Origin: Clostridiales bacterium
GTDB taxonomy: Bacteria; Bacillota; Clostridia; Lutisporales; Lutisporaceae
Length of the DNA: 13,031 bases
Direction of reading: 5' to 3'
Assembly: GCA_012522255.1 (NCBI GenBank)
Contig: JAAYKT010000166.1
Span: 1-13,031, forward strand
A program made the position numbers and the translations under genes. The notes beneath the pieces are model-generated. The model worked only from the letters and a program-made list of their open reading frames with translations, was not told the origin of the DNA and did not search any database. Each line of letters starts with the position of its first letter. The stretch's first letter is position 1. Positions 4,854 through 12,382 of the stretch are shown here, piece after piece.

Positions 4854-6767
4854 ATGGAGAAATTTTTGGACAGTCTTAATAATGAACAAAAAGAAGCGGT
4901 TTTAAGTACGGAAGGTCCTGTCTTGATTTTTGCCGGTGCCGGTTCGGGCAAAACGAGGGTTTTGACATATAGAATAGCGTATTTGATTGAAGAAAAAGGG
5001 GTTCACCCTTCTAACATATTGGCAATAACCTTCACAAATAAGGCTGCCAATGAGATGAAAGAGCGGGCTATGGGTCTTTTAAAAAAACCACATGATATGT
5101 GGATTTCCACCTTTCACTCTGCTTGTGCAAGGATACTTCGAATTGAGACGGATTTTTTACCGGGATATAAAAAGAATTTTGTGATTTATGACAGCTATGA
5201 TCAGGAAAAAATAATAAAAGAATGCCTTAAAGAGTTGAATTATAATGAAAAGAACTATCCGCCGAAAGACATGCTCTCAAAGATCTCAAATGCCAAGGAT
5301 CAATTACTGAATCCTGTCAGATTTGCAGACAAGTACGGTAATGATTTTAGGTTAAACAAAATATGCAATATATACACCTTATATCAAAAGAAATTGAAAT
5401 CCGATAATGCAATGGATTTTGATGATATTTTGTTTAATACAGTTGCCCTGTTTGACAGTAATGAAAACATACTGAGGAAATATCAGCAAAGGTTTAAATA
5501 TATAATGGTGGACGAATATCAAGATACAAATAATTGTCAGTATAAATTAGTGAATTTATTGGCAAGGGATCATGGTAATCTTTGTGTTGTCGGTGATGAC
5601 GACCAATCCATTTATGAATGGAGAGGCGCAGATATACGAAATATACTTAATTTCGAAAAAGATTTTCCCAATGCAAAGGTAATAAAAATGGAGAAAAATT
5701 ACCGTTCAACACAGAACATTTTGGATGCAGCCAATAGCGTCATTGTTAACAATTATGGAAGAAAGAAAAAGCATTTGTGGACTGATAGGCTTGAAGGGTC
5801 TCCGGTTATATATTATCAAGGTTATAATGAAAGAGAAGAGGCATCTTTTATTTTAGAACAGATAAGCAAGTCCTTTGATAGCTTGAATAATTTTGCTGTG
5901 TTATACAGGACCAATGCACAATCCAGAATATTTGAAGAATTATGTATTGCAAACGGGATACCATATAAAATTGTAGGTGCGCATCGATTTTATGATAGAA
6001 AAGAAATAAAAGATGTTATAGCCTATCTGAGAATTTTACAAAATCCCGAAGGTGATGTAAGCCTAAAAAGAATTATAAACATACCCAAAAGGGGTATAGG
6101 CAAAGCTACTTTAGAAGCATTGGACAGGTATGCAAGAGATAATAACGATTCACTGTATGGGGCGCTGATTTCTGTTGATAAGGTTGAAGGATTGGGGAAA
6201 AAAGTTAAAGGTAAAATAAGGGAACTTGTCAGGCTTATTGTTGAACTTATGACAATAGCTGAACAAGAGGATATATCTGTGATTATAGAAAAGGTGATAG
6301 TTGAAAGCGGATATTTAAAAGAACTTGAAAGCGGAAATGATGAAGATAAGGGAAGGGCGGAGAATATTAAAGAGTTAGTAACCGCTGCTATAGAATTTGA
6401 AGATAAAAATGAAGATAAATCACTTACAAGCTTTTTGGAAAGCATGGCACTTATGTCTGATATAGATGGTTTGGATGAATCAAAAGAGGGAATAACTCTA
6501 ATGACATTGCATAGTGCAAAAGGCTTGGAATTTCCTGTTGTTTTTATAAGCGGCATGGAGGAAGGGCTTTTTCCCGGTATAAGATCTATTTTGGAAGGTA
6601 ACCGTATAGAGGAGGAACGCAGGCTCATGTATGTAGGTATTACAAGGGCAAAGCAAAAGCTTTATTTGACTTCTGCATTACAAAGAACATTATATGGGAA
6701 TACTTCATATACCATGGAATCAAGGTTTTTAAATGAAATACCGGAGGAGCTTTTATTGAGGGTGTAG
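4854..6767 (+). CDS. pcrA: ATP-dependent DNA helicase, UvrD/PcrA family, without the usual C-terminal extension
   Basis: A 637-residue superfamily 1A 3'-5' DNA helicase, acting in repair and in removing proteins or transcription complexes from DNA. Walker A AGAGSGKT is at residues 27-34 and AITFTNKAANEMKER at about 57-71. Walker B DEYQDTN is at 220-226 and motif III GDDDQSIYEWRGA at 247-259. NYRST, then MTLHSAKGLEF from 550, and EEERRLMYVGITRAK from about 586 complete the set. All four helicase subdomains are present. It ends at FLNEIPEELLLRV, where B. subtilis PcrA (about 740 residues) continues through a linker and a Tudor-like domain that binds RNA polymerase; that part is missing. I chose ATG 4854, five bases after GGAGG (4844-4848). 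ATG 4851 is too close to that site, and an in-frame TTG at 4842 has no well-placed site of its own. First gene of the likely operon with ligA and gatCAB. Confidence 0.93.
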   Translation: MEKFLDSLNNEQKEAVLSTEGPVLIFAGAGSGKTRVLTYRIAYLIEEKGVHPSNILAITFTNKAANEMKERAMGLLKKPHDMWISTFHSACARILRIETDFLPGYKKNFVIYDSYDQEKIIKECLKELNYNEKNYPPKDMLSKISNAKDQLLNPVRFADKYGNDFRLNKICNIYTLYQKKLKSDNAMDFDDILFNTVALFDSNENILRKYQQRFKYIMVDEYQDTNNCQYKLVNLLARDHGNLCVVGDDDQSIYEWRGADIRNILNFEKDFPNAKVIKMEKNYRSTQNILDAANSVIVNNYGRKKKHLWTDRLEGSPVIYYQGYNEREEASFILEQISKSFDSLNNFAVLYRTNAQSRIFEELCIANGIPYKIVGAHRFYDRKEIKDVIAYLRILQNPEGDVSLKRIINIPKRGIGKATLEALDRYARDNNDSLYGALISVDKVEGLGKKVKGKIRELVRLIVELMTIAEQEDISVIIEKVIVESGYLKELESGNDEDKGRAENIKELVTAAIEFEDKNEDKSLTSFLESMALMSDIDGLDESKEGITLMTLHSAKGLEFPVVFISGMEEGLFPGIRSILEGNRIEEERRLMYVGITRAKQKLYLTSALQRTLYGNTSYTMESRFLNEIPEELLLRV

Positions 6768-6780
6768 ATATATGATGGTT

Positions 6781-6815
6781 TCTAACTTCAAACCTCCAAC
6801 TTCCAACTTCTAAAA
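6781..6815 (+). repeat. Short tandem heptamer repeat between pcrA and ligA
   Basis: Five consecutive 7-base units in phase read TCTAACT, TCAAACC, TCCAACT, TCCAACT and TCTAAAA; the first four are close variants of TCCAACT. The run is pyrimidine-rich on this strand and fills more than half of the 63-bp gap between the helicase stop and the ligase start. No function is evident. Slippage could vary the copy number. Confidence 0.7.
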
Positions 6816-6830
6816 ATACGAGGTGGTTTT

Positions 6831-8828
6831 ATGGATAGTCAAAAAAGAATAAAAGAATTGGTAGCTCTTATTAACTACCATAACTATCAATATTATGTTC
6901 TTGATGATCCAAAAATAAGTGATTATGAGTATGATCTTTTATTGAACGAATTAATAGGTTTAGAGGAATCCAATCCGGAGTACAAATATCCCGACTCGCC
7001 CACGCAAAAAGTCGGCGGTGCCGTATTGGCAGGTTTTAATGAGGTATTGCACAGCAATCCCAAGCTTAGTTTAGGCAATGTTTTTGATGAAGGGGATTTA
7101 AAGAATTTTGACAGCAGGATTAAAAGAATTTTGGGTAATGATCTTGTAGAATATATTGTAGAGTTAAAAATAGACGGTCTAACCGTTGTTTTAAATTATG
7201 AAAATGGTTTATTTGTAAGGGGCGCAACAAGGGGAGACGGTATTAAAGGAGAAGACATCACTTCTAATTTGAAAACAGTCAGGTCAATCCCATTAAGACT
7301 CAGTGAACCGGTGGATGTTGAGGTCAGGGGAGAAGTATTCATATCAAAAGAAAATTTTGAAAAATTAAATGCCCAAAGGGAAGAAACGGAAGAGTCGATA
7401 TTTGCAAATCCAAGGAATGCCGCAGCCGGTTCCTTAAGGCAATTGGATTCAAGTATCACATCCAAAAGACCTTTGGATATTTTTGTTTTTAGCATGGAAA
7501 ATATGGAAGACAGTAAATTCTTGACTCATGTGGAATCCATGGAATTTTTAAAAAAAGCCGGATTCAAAATTAGCCCATACCTTATATCATGCAAAAGTTG
7601 GCAGGAGGTTTGGGAGCAATGCAAGATTTGGGCAGACAAAAGAGGAGAGCTGCCTTTTGAGATAGATGGATTGGTTATAAAGGTAAACAGTCTTCATCAG
7701 CGTGAAGTGTTAGGGAACACTGTAAAAGCCCCAAGATGGTCTGTGGCATACAAATTTCCGCCACAAAAAAAAGAAACCATAGTTAATGATATTATAGTTC
7801 AAGTGGTAAGAACCGGTGTTCTTACTCCCACAGCAATACTTGAACCTGTCAGGATTGCCGGTTCTGTAGTAGGAAGGGCAACATTACATAATGAGGATAA
7901 TATAAATCAAAAAGATATAAGAATTGGAGATACGGTTATTTTGCAAAAAGCCGGTGATGTGATACCGGAAATAGTCAGCGTTGTTTTTGGAAAAAGAAAC
8001 GGTACGGAGAGGCTTTTTATAATGCCGCAGCAGTGTCCCGTATGTGGGGCAGATGCCGTTAGGTTAAAAGGGGAGGCAGCAGTAAGATGTACAAATAATT
8101 CGTGCCCTGCTCAGCTCAGGCGTGCACTTTTTCATTTCGTTTCGAGGGATGCTATGAATATAGATGGATTGGGGCCACAGATAATCTCTATGCTTTTAGA
8201 TAACCGGTTCATTAACGATGCAGGGGATTTGTATCTTTTAAAGGACAAAAAAGAAGAATTGGAAAAAGTAGAAAGAATGGGAGAAAAGTCTGTAGACAAT
8301 TTGATTAGGGCTATTGAAAATTCTAAAGAAAACTCTCTTGACAGGCTTATATTTGCTTTGGGAATAAGAATGATCGGGCAAAGAGCATCGAAACTTTTGG
8401 CAAGTGCTTTTGGCAATATGGATAGAATCATAGAAGCTACATATGATGATTTGGTAAAGGTAGAAGAAATAGGAGACAAAATGTCATTGAGTATTGTATC
8501 TTTTTTTAAAGAAGAACGGAATATTACGCTTATTGAAAAATTAAAAAAATTAGATATAAACATGGAAGCGGAAAGAAAAGAAATAATTGAAAAGGAACAG
8601 TTTTTGGGTAAAACTTTTGTACTGACGGGGACTTTGTCTGAATTTAAACGTGATGATGCAAAAGAAATAATAGAAAGTTATGGAGGGAAAGTATCCGGCA
8701 GCGTCAGCAAAAAAACAGATTATGTTTTGGCCGGAGCGGAAGCAGGGTCAAAACTTCAAAAAGCAAATGATTTAGGAATAGAAGTGATAGGTGAGGATAC
8801 CTTTAAAGAATGGATTGGAAGGTGGTGA
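6831..8828 (+). CDS. ligA: NAD+-dependent DNA ligase
   Basis: A 665-residue essential ligase that seals nicks in replication and repair using NAD+. The N-terminal Ia domain (YYVLDDPKISDYEYD) binds the nicotinamide mononucleotide half of NAD+. The adenylated lysine is Lys113 in ELKIDG, matching E. coli Lys115. RGDGIKGEDIT and the segment around EIDGLVIKVN belong to the nucleotidyltransferase domain, followed by the OB fold. A zinc finger uses Cys402, 405, 420 and 425. Helix-hairpin-helix repeats span roughly 430-580. A BRCT domain starts at about 588 (FLGKTFVLTGTL). Length and domain order are standard. The ATG lies four bases after AGGTGG (6821-6826). The end reaches into the gatC ribosome site: its stop lies four bases before the gatC start, which suggests coupled translation. 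Adjacency to pcrA is common in Firmicutes. Confidence 0.98.
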   Translation: MDSQKRIKELVALINYHNYQYYVLDDPKISDYEYDLLLNELIGLEESNPEYKYPDSPTQKVGGAVLAGFNEVLHSNPKLSLGNVFDEGDLKNFDSRIKRILGNDLVEYIVELKIDGLTVVLNYENGLFVRGATRGDGIKGEDITSNLKTVRSIPLRLSEPVDVEVRGEVFISKENFEKLNAQREETEESIFANPRNAAAGSLRQLDSSITSKRPLDIFVFSMENMEDSKFLTHVESMEFLKKAGFKISPYLISCKSWQEVWEQCKIWADKRGELPFEIDGLVIKVNSLHQREVLGNTVKAPRWSVAYKFPPQKKETIVNDIIVQVVRTGVLTPTAILEPVRIAGSVVGRATLHNEDNINQKDIRIGDTVILQKAGDVIPEIVSVVFGKRNGTERLFIMPQQCPVCGADAVRLKGEAAVRCTNNSCPAQLRRALFHFVSRDAMNIDGLGPQIISMLLDNRFINDAGDLYLLKDKKEELEKVERMGEKSVDNLIRAIENSKENSLDRLIFALGIRMIGQRASKLLASAFGNMDRIIEATYDDLVKVEEIGDKMSLSIVSFFKEERNITLIEKLKKLDINMEAERKEIIEKEQFLGKTFVLTGTLSEFKRDDAKEIIESYGGKVSGSVSKKTDYVLAGAEAGSKLQKANDLGIEVIGEDTFKEWIGRW

Positions 8829-8832
8829 AGAG

Positions 8833-9114
8833 ATGGATAAAACCTATGTAGATTATCTGTGTTCGTTATCAAAGCTTGAATTTGATGAAGAAGAATATGA
8901 TGGGTTAATAGCAAAGCTTAAACTGTTCAGTAAATATGCCGAAAAATTGGCGAGTATTGAAACGGAAAATATTGAGCCTTTGGTTAATGTTAACGGGACA
9001 ATTAATGTAATGAGACAAGATATTGTAAAACCCTCTCTTGATAGGGATATAATTTTAGGCAATGCGCCCGAAAAAATGTACGGTTGCATAAAAGTTAACA
9101 AAATAATTGAATAA
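8833..9114 (+). CDS. gatC: Asp/Glu-tRNA amidotransferase subunit C
   Basis: A 93-residue small subunit of the GatCAB complex, which converts misacylated Glu-tRNA(Gln) and/or Asp-tRNA(Asn) to the amidated forms. GatC wraps around GatA and stabilises its contact with GatB. Visible family features are the N-terminal helix (YVDYLCSLSKLEFDEEE), the segment NIEPLVNV, the conserved region MRQDIVKPSLDRD and GNAPEKMYGCIKVNKII at the C terminus. Length is close to the roughly 96 residues of B. subtilis GatC. The ATG at 8833 follows GGAAGGTGG (8818-8826) at a good distance; an earlier in-frame ATG at 8791 lies inside ligA and lacks a site. The stop overlaps the first possible ATG of gatA by one base. 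Its position directly ahead of gatA and gatB confirms the assignment. Confidence 0.95.
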   Translation: MDKTYVDYLCSLSKLEFDEEEYDGLIAKLKLFSKYAEKLASIETENIEPLVNVNGTINVMRQDIVKPSLDRDIILGNAPEKMYGCIKVNKIIE

Positions 9115-9134
9115 TGCAAAGGAAGGTGGGCTAT

Positions 9135-10592
9135 GTGAATTTATATGACTTAACCCTGCATGAAGCACATGAGAAAATTTCAAAAAAGGAAATAAGTTCT
9201 AAGGAATTGTTAGACGTTACATTTCGCAGAATTGATGATATTGAAAATAAAGTGAACTCATATATAACATTATCTAAAGATAAAGCATACAGAGATGCAG
9301 AAGTAATAGATGCAAAGATAGCAAAAGGTGAAAAAATAAGTGATCTGGCGGGAATACCCATGGCAGTTAAAGATAACATATGTACAAAGGATGTAAGGAC
9401 GACTTGCGGTTCAAAAATGCTGGAAAGCTTTGTGCCCCCTTATAACGGGGAAGCTTACGAAAGGCTGCTTAAGGAAGGGGCTGTTATGATAGGTAAGACC
9501 AACATGGATGAGTTCGCCATGGGAAGCACAACAGAAAACTCCTATTATAAATTAACAAAAAACCCATGGAATCTAAAAATGGTTCCGGGAGGTTCCAGCG
9601 GTGGTTCAGCAGCAGCAGTTGCATCAGGGGAGGCCTTTTATGCTCTGGGTTCGGACACCGGCGGTTCGATAAGGCAACCTGCAACTTTTTGTGGCGTTGT
9701 GGGCTTCAAACCTACTTACGGGGCGGTTTCGCGTTATGGCACTGTTGCTTATGCACCTTCACTTGAACAAGTAGGGGTACTTACAAAAGATGTTTCAGAT
9801 TGTGCAATCATTTTAAACCATTTATATGGGTACGATGAAAAAGATTCTACTACCTTGAATGTTAAACATGATAATTTTAAAAATGTATTGAAAGAAGACA
9901 TAAAGGATTTAAGAATAGGTCTGCCAAAAGAACTCTATAGTGATGGAATCGACAGTGAAGTAAAGGATTCTATAAAAAGGGCTTTAAAAGTTTTAGAAAG
10001 TATGGGTGCTTATATAGAGGAGACAAATTTACCACATTCCGAATACGCTTTGCCCGTATATTATATAGTTGCATTATCGGAAGCAAGTTCGAGCTTAGCC
10101 AGATTTGATGGTATAAGATATGGATTCAAAGCTGACGAGTATAAGGATATAGATGATATGTACATAAAAAGCAGAAGCGGGGGCTTTGGGAAGGAAGCCA
10201 AACAAAGGATTATTTTTGGCACCCATGCTTTGATAGATAGTAATTATGCATCTTATTATGATAAAGCTCTTAGGGTAAGGAGATTGATTAAGGAAGATTA
10301 TGATAGGGCTTTTAAAAAATATGATTTACTGATAACACCTACATATCCGACGGCAGCATTTAAAATAGGTGAAGAAAGTAATGAGTTAGCATTATATATG
10401 GCTGATCTCTGTACTGTACCTGTTAATGTTGCAGGTGTTCCCGCAATGTCCGTACCGTGCGGATTTACCGATGCGGGCATGCCTATGGGAATGCAGATAA
10501 TCGGTAAACATTTAGGCGAGGCTAAAATAATCAGAGCGGCTTATGTATACGAAAAAGGTACAAATCATTCAAAAAAAAGGCCAAGTTTATAA
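9135..10592 (+). CDS. gatA: Asp/Glu-tRNA amidotransferase subunit A (amidase)
   Basis: A 485-residue amidase-signature subunit that releases ammonia from glutamine (or asparagine) for transfer to the misacylated tRNA held by GatB. The Ser-cisSer-Lys triad is Lys79 (AVKDNI), Ser154 (GGSSGGSAAA) and Ser178 (GSDTGGSIRQP), the same numbers as in Staphylococcus aureus GatA. NMDEFAMGS and FCGVVGFKPTYG are further family motifs. I chose GTG 9135, four bases after AGGTGGG: it gives 485 residues, the length I recall for the B. subtilis protein, and exactly this catalytic numbering. An in-frame ATG at 9114 overlapping the gatC stop would add seven residues and lies before the ribosome site. Middle gene of gatCAB; its stop is 22 bases before the gatB start. 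Confidence 0.97.
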   Translation: MNLYDLTLHEAHEKISKKEISSKELLDVTFRRIDDIENKVNSYITLSKDKAYRDAEVIDAKIAKGEKISDLAGIPMAVKDNICTKDVRTTCGSKMLESFVPPYNGEAYERLLKEGAVMIGKTNMDEFAMGSTTENSYYKLTKNPWNLKMVPGGSSGGSAAAVASGEAFYALGSDTGGSIRQPATFCGVVGFKPTYGAVSRYGTVAYAPSLEQVGVLTKDVSDCAIILNHLYGYDEKDSTTLNVKHDNFKNVLKEDIKDLRIGLPKELYSDGIDSEVKDSIKRALKVLESMGAYIEETNLPHSEYALPVYYIVALSEASSSLARFDGIRYGFKADEYKDIDDMYIKSRSGGFGKEAKQRIIFGTHALIDSNYASYYDKALRVRRLIKEDYDRAFKKYDLLITPTYPTAAFKIGEESNELALYMADLCTVPVNVAGVPAMSVPCGFTDAGMPMGMQIIGKHLGEAKIIRAAYVYEKGTNHSKKRPSL

Positions 10593-10614
10593 ATCTTTAT
10601 AGGTGGTGAAAAAA

Positions 10615-12048
10615 GTGAATTACGAAACAGTTATAGGTCTTGAAGTTCATGTTGAACTAAGCACACAAAGCAAAGCTTTTTGTGGTTGCAAAAATGAATT
10701 TGGTGCTGAAGTGAATACAAATTGCTGCCCCGTGTGTTTGGGGTATCCCGGGGCTTTGCCGGTTTTAAATGAAAAAGTAGTAGAGTATGCCATAAAAGCA
10801 GGACTTGCATTAAATTGTGAAATATCTTTATATAGTAAAACCGATCGGAAGAACTATTTTTATCCGGATCTTCCCAAGGCTTATCAGATATCGCAATATG
10901 ATATTCCCATTTGTAAAAATGGTTTTATTGAAATAAATGTAGATGGGAAAATAAGAAATATAGGTATCACAAGAATACACATTGAGGAAGATGCAGGTAA
11001 ACTTATTCACGGCACCGGTGAAGAGGATTATTCTTTGATAGATTTTAATAGGGCAGGAGTACCTTTAATTGAAATAGTGTCTGAACCGGATATAAAAAGT
11101 CCAAAAGAGGCACGCTTATACCTGGAAAAAATAAAAAATCTTCTTGAATTTATAGGCGTATCAGATTGTAAAATGCAAGAAGGTTCCTTAAGATGTGATG
11201 CCAATATTTCTGTAAAGCTTATAGATGATATAAAATTCGGTGTTAAATCTGAAATAAAAAATATGAATTCTATGAAAGCTTTAGAGAAGGCTTTGGAATA
11301 TGAGGAAATCAGACATAAGGGTATTTTGTATAAGGGTGAGAAAATTATCCCCGAGACCAGAAGATGGGATGATGATGAATCCGTTACAATATCCATGAGA
11401 GCTAAAGATAAAACTTATGATTACAGGTGTTTTCCGGAATCGGACTTAGTGCCTATTGTATTGAATAAAGAAATGATTTTAGAAATAAAAAAAAGCTTAC
11501 CGGAGTTGCCGGATAAAAAGAAGATAAGATTTATGAAGGAATACGGGCTTCCAGAGTATGATGCATCAGTATTGACTCTGACTAAAGATATTTCGGTTTT
11601 TTTTGAAAAATGTGCAAAAGGGCATAGGAATCCAAAAGCCATAAGTAATTGGGTCATGGGTGAGGTTCTTAGGGTGCTTAAGGAAAACGAAATGGAAATC
11701 AGCGAAATAAGTTTTCCTCCGGAATATCTGAGTGAACTGGTAAATCTTATTGATGACGGACGGCTTAGCAGCAGCGGAGCAAAGGAAGTTTTTGAGGAAA
11801 TGTATAAGACGGGCAAAGAACCAAAAGTTTTATTAAAAGAGCTGGGTTTACAACAAATAAGTGATAAGGATGCAATGGAAGAATTGGTGGTAAAAATATA
11901 TGAACAAAATCAAAAGTCCGTAGAAGATTACAGAAACGGAAAAACCAACGCCTTGGCATATCTGGTAGGCCAGGCAATGAAAGCCTCAAAAGGAAAAGCA
12001 AATCCCCAGATAATAAGCGCTATGCTTAAGGAAAAATTGGAAGCATAA
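10615..12048 (+). CDS. gatB: Asp/Glu-tRNA amidotransferase subunit B
   Basis: A 477-residue subunit that binds the misacylated tRNA, activates the acyl group with ATP and receives ammonia from GatA. Signatures are YETVIGLEVHVEL at the N terminus, DRKNYFYPDLPKAYQISQYD, ITRIHIEEDAGK, SDCKMQEGSLRCDANIS and DYRCFPESDL. The C-terminal YqeY-like tRNA-binding tail ends in LVGQAMKASKGKANP. Cys23 and Cys25 (FCGCKN) with Cys38 and Cys41 (NCCPVCLGYPG) form a four-cysteine zinc-type motif found in some GatB proteins but not in the B. subtilis one as I recall it. I chose GTG 10615, eight bases after AGGTGG (10601-10606); upstream in-frame GTGs at 10603 and 10606 overlap that site. A terminator follows 23 bases after the stop, ending the operon. 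Whether the complex serves Gln, Asn or both depends on other genes. Confidence 0.97.
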   Translation: MNYETVIGLEVHVELSTQSKAFCGCKNEFGAEVNTNCCPVCLGYPGALPVLNEKVVEYAIKAGLALNCEISLYSKTDRKNYFYPDLPKAYQISQYDIPICKNGFIEINVDGKIRNIGITRIHIEEDAGKLIHGTGEEDYSLIDFNRAGVPLIEIVSEPDIKSPKEARLYLEKIKNLLEFIGVSDCKMQEGSLRCDANISVKLIDDIKFGVKSEIKNMNSMKALEKALEYEEIRHKGILYKGEKIIPETRRWDDDESVTISMRAKDKTYDYRCFPESDLVPIVLNKEMILEIKKSLPELPDKKKIRFMKEYGLPEYDASVLTLTKDISVFFEKCAKGHRNPKAISNWVMGEVLRVLKENEMEISEISFPPEYLSELVNLIDDGRLSSSGAKEVFEEMYKTGKEPKVLLKELGLQQISDKDAMEELVVKIYEQNQKSVEDYRNGKTNALAYLVGQAMKASKGKANPQIISAMLKEKLEA

Positions 12049-12071
12049 AGAATTAATAATAACAAATATTG

Positions 12072-12109
12072 AAACCTTCAAGACTTTAATATGTTTTGTG
12101 GGTTTTTTT
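12072..12109 (+). terminator. Rho-independent terminator after gatB
   Basis: AAACCTTCAAGAC (12072-12084) pairs with GTTTTGTGGGTTT (12093-12105) around an 8-base loop, with one T-T mismatch and two G-T pairs. The run of T continues to 12109. It lies 23 bases after the gatB stop and ends the pcrA-ligA-gatCAB unit. Confidence 0.85.
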
Positions 12110-12161
12110 ATATGCAAGTTAAACAGAATTATCAAATAAATCTTGATTTCGCCTGTTGCAG

Positions 12162-12182
12162 TGGAGGGGCTCCGCTTCTCCA
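12162..12182 (+). other. G/C-rich hairpin just before repeat copy E
   Basis: TGGAGGGG (12162-12169) pairs with CTTCTCCA (12175-12182), eight pairs including two G-T, around the loop CTCCG. No T-run follows, so it is not a typical terminator. It lies three bases before the long repeat copy and is richer in G/C than its surroundings. Function unknown. Confidence 0.45.
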
Positions 12183-12185
12183 GAG

Positions 12186-12263
12186 ACCAATAACCTTGTA
12201 ACTCGGCAATCGCATCAAATACAATAATCTGTTATTACAGATAACTATGGTGTGAATTGTAAC
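12186..12263 (+). repeat. Dispersed intergenic repeat, copy E (near full length)
   Basis: This 78-bp segment is nearly identical to copy A (241-315) over its left 46 bases, with four differences, three of them in the first nine bases. It is alignable to the end. TTGTAAC occurs at its left (12196-12202) and right (12257-12263) boundaries. A perfect dyad ATCTGT / ACAGAT (12228-12233 with 12238-12243) with a TATT loop lies in the middle. It is oriented like the genes and ends about 120 bases before the lipoprotein start. Confidence 0.8.
12196..12225 (+). promoter_or_regulatory. Promoter-like -35/-10 pair inside repeat copy E
   Basis: TTGTAA (12196-12201) and TACAAT (12220-12225) are 18 bases apart, exactly as in copy A. 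The perfect dyad at 12228-12243 would sit over the predicted start, a plausible operator position. It would serve as an extra promoter for the lipoprotein gene. Promoter function is inferred from sequence only. Confidence 0.4.
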
Positions 12264-12288
12264 CAGATTATGTGGATATTAAAACATG

Positions 12289-12317
12289 TTGATATTTCAA
12301 AGGAAATAGTTTAATAT
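12289..12317 (+). promoter_or_regulatory. Promoter candidate for the oppA-like gene
   Basis: TTGATA (12289-12294, 5/6 match) and TAATAT (12312-12317, 4/6 match) are 17 bases apart. This predicts a start near 12324 and a leader of about 60 nt. That leader would carry the palindrome at 12349-12361. Confidence 0.5.
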
Positions 12318-12348
12318 TTGGGAAGAGGATAAACTATAAAAATTTATG

Positions 12349-12361
12349 GCACAATTTGTGC
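12349..12361 (+). promoter_or_regulatory. Perfect short palindrome upstream of the oppA-like gene
   Basis: GCACAA, a single central T, then TTGTGC form a perfect 6-bp inverted repeat that ends eight bases before the GGGAG ribosome site (12370-12374). It could be a repressor site downstream of the promoter or a small leader hairpin affecting ribosome access. Confidence 0.45.
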
Positions 12362-12382
12362 TAAAGAGAGGGAGATGAATTT

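Larger units (their letters stand above)
12049..12382 (+). other. Intergenic region between gatB and the oppA-like gene (334 bp)
   Basis: No gene is visible. It contains the gatB terminator, a separate G/C-rich hairpin, the second long copy of the dispersed repeat, a sigma-A-like promoter, a perfect short palindrome and the ribosome binding site of the lipoprotein gene. Confidence 0.75.

Noticed and set aside
6023..6628. 201-codon open frame on the minus strand opposite the helicase gene
   Set aside because: Ser/Leu/Ile-rich composition and complete overlap with conserved helicase motifs mark it as a shadow. No start signal or homology was recognised.
241..12263. CRISPR array as an explanation of the repeats
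   Set aside because: The copies are thousands of bases apart with genes between them, differ in length, and have no regular spacers or cas genes.
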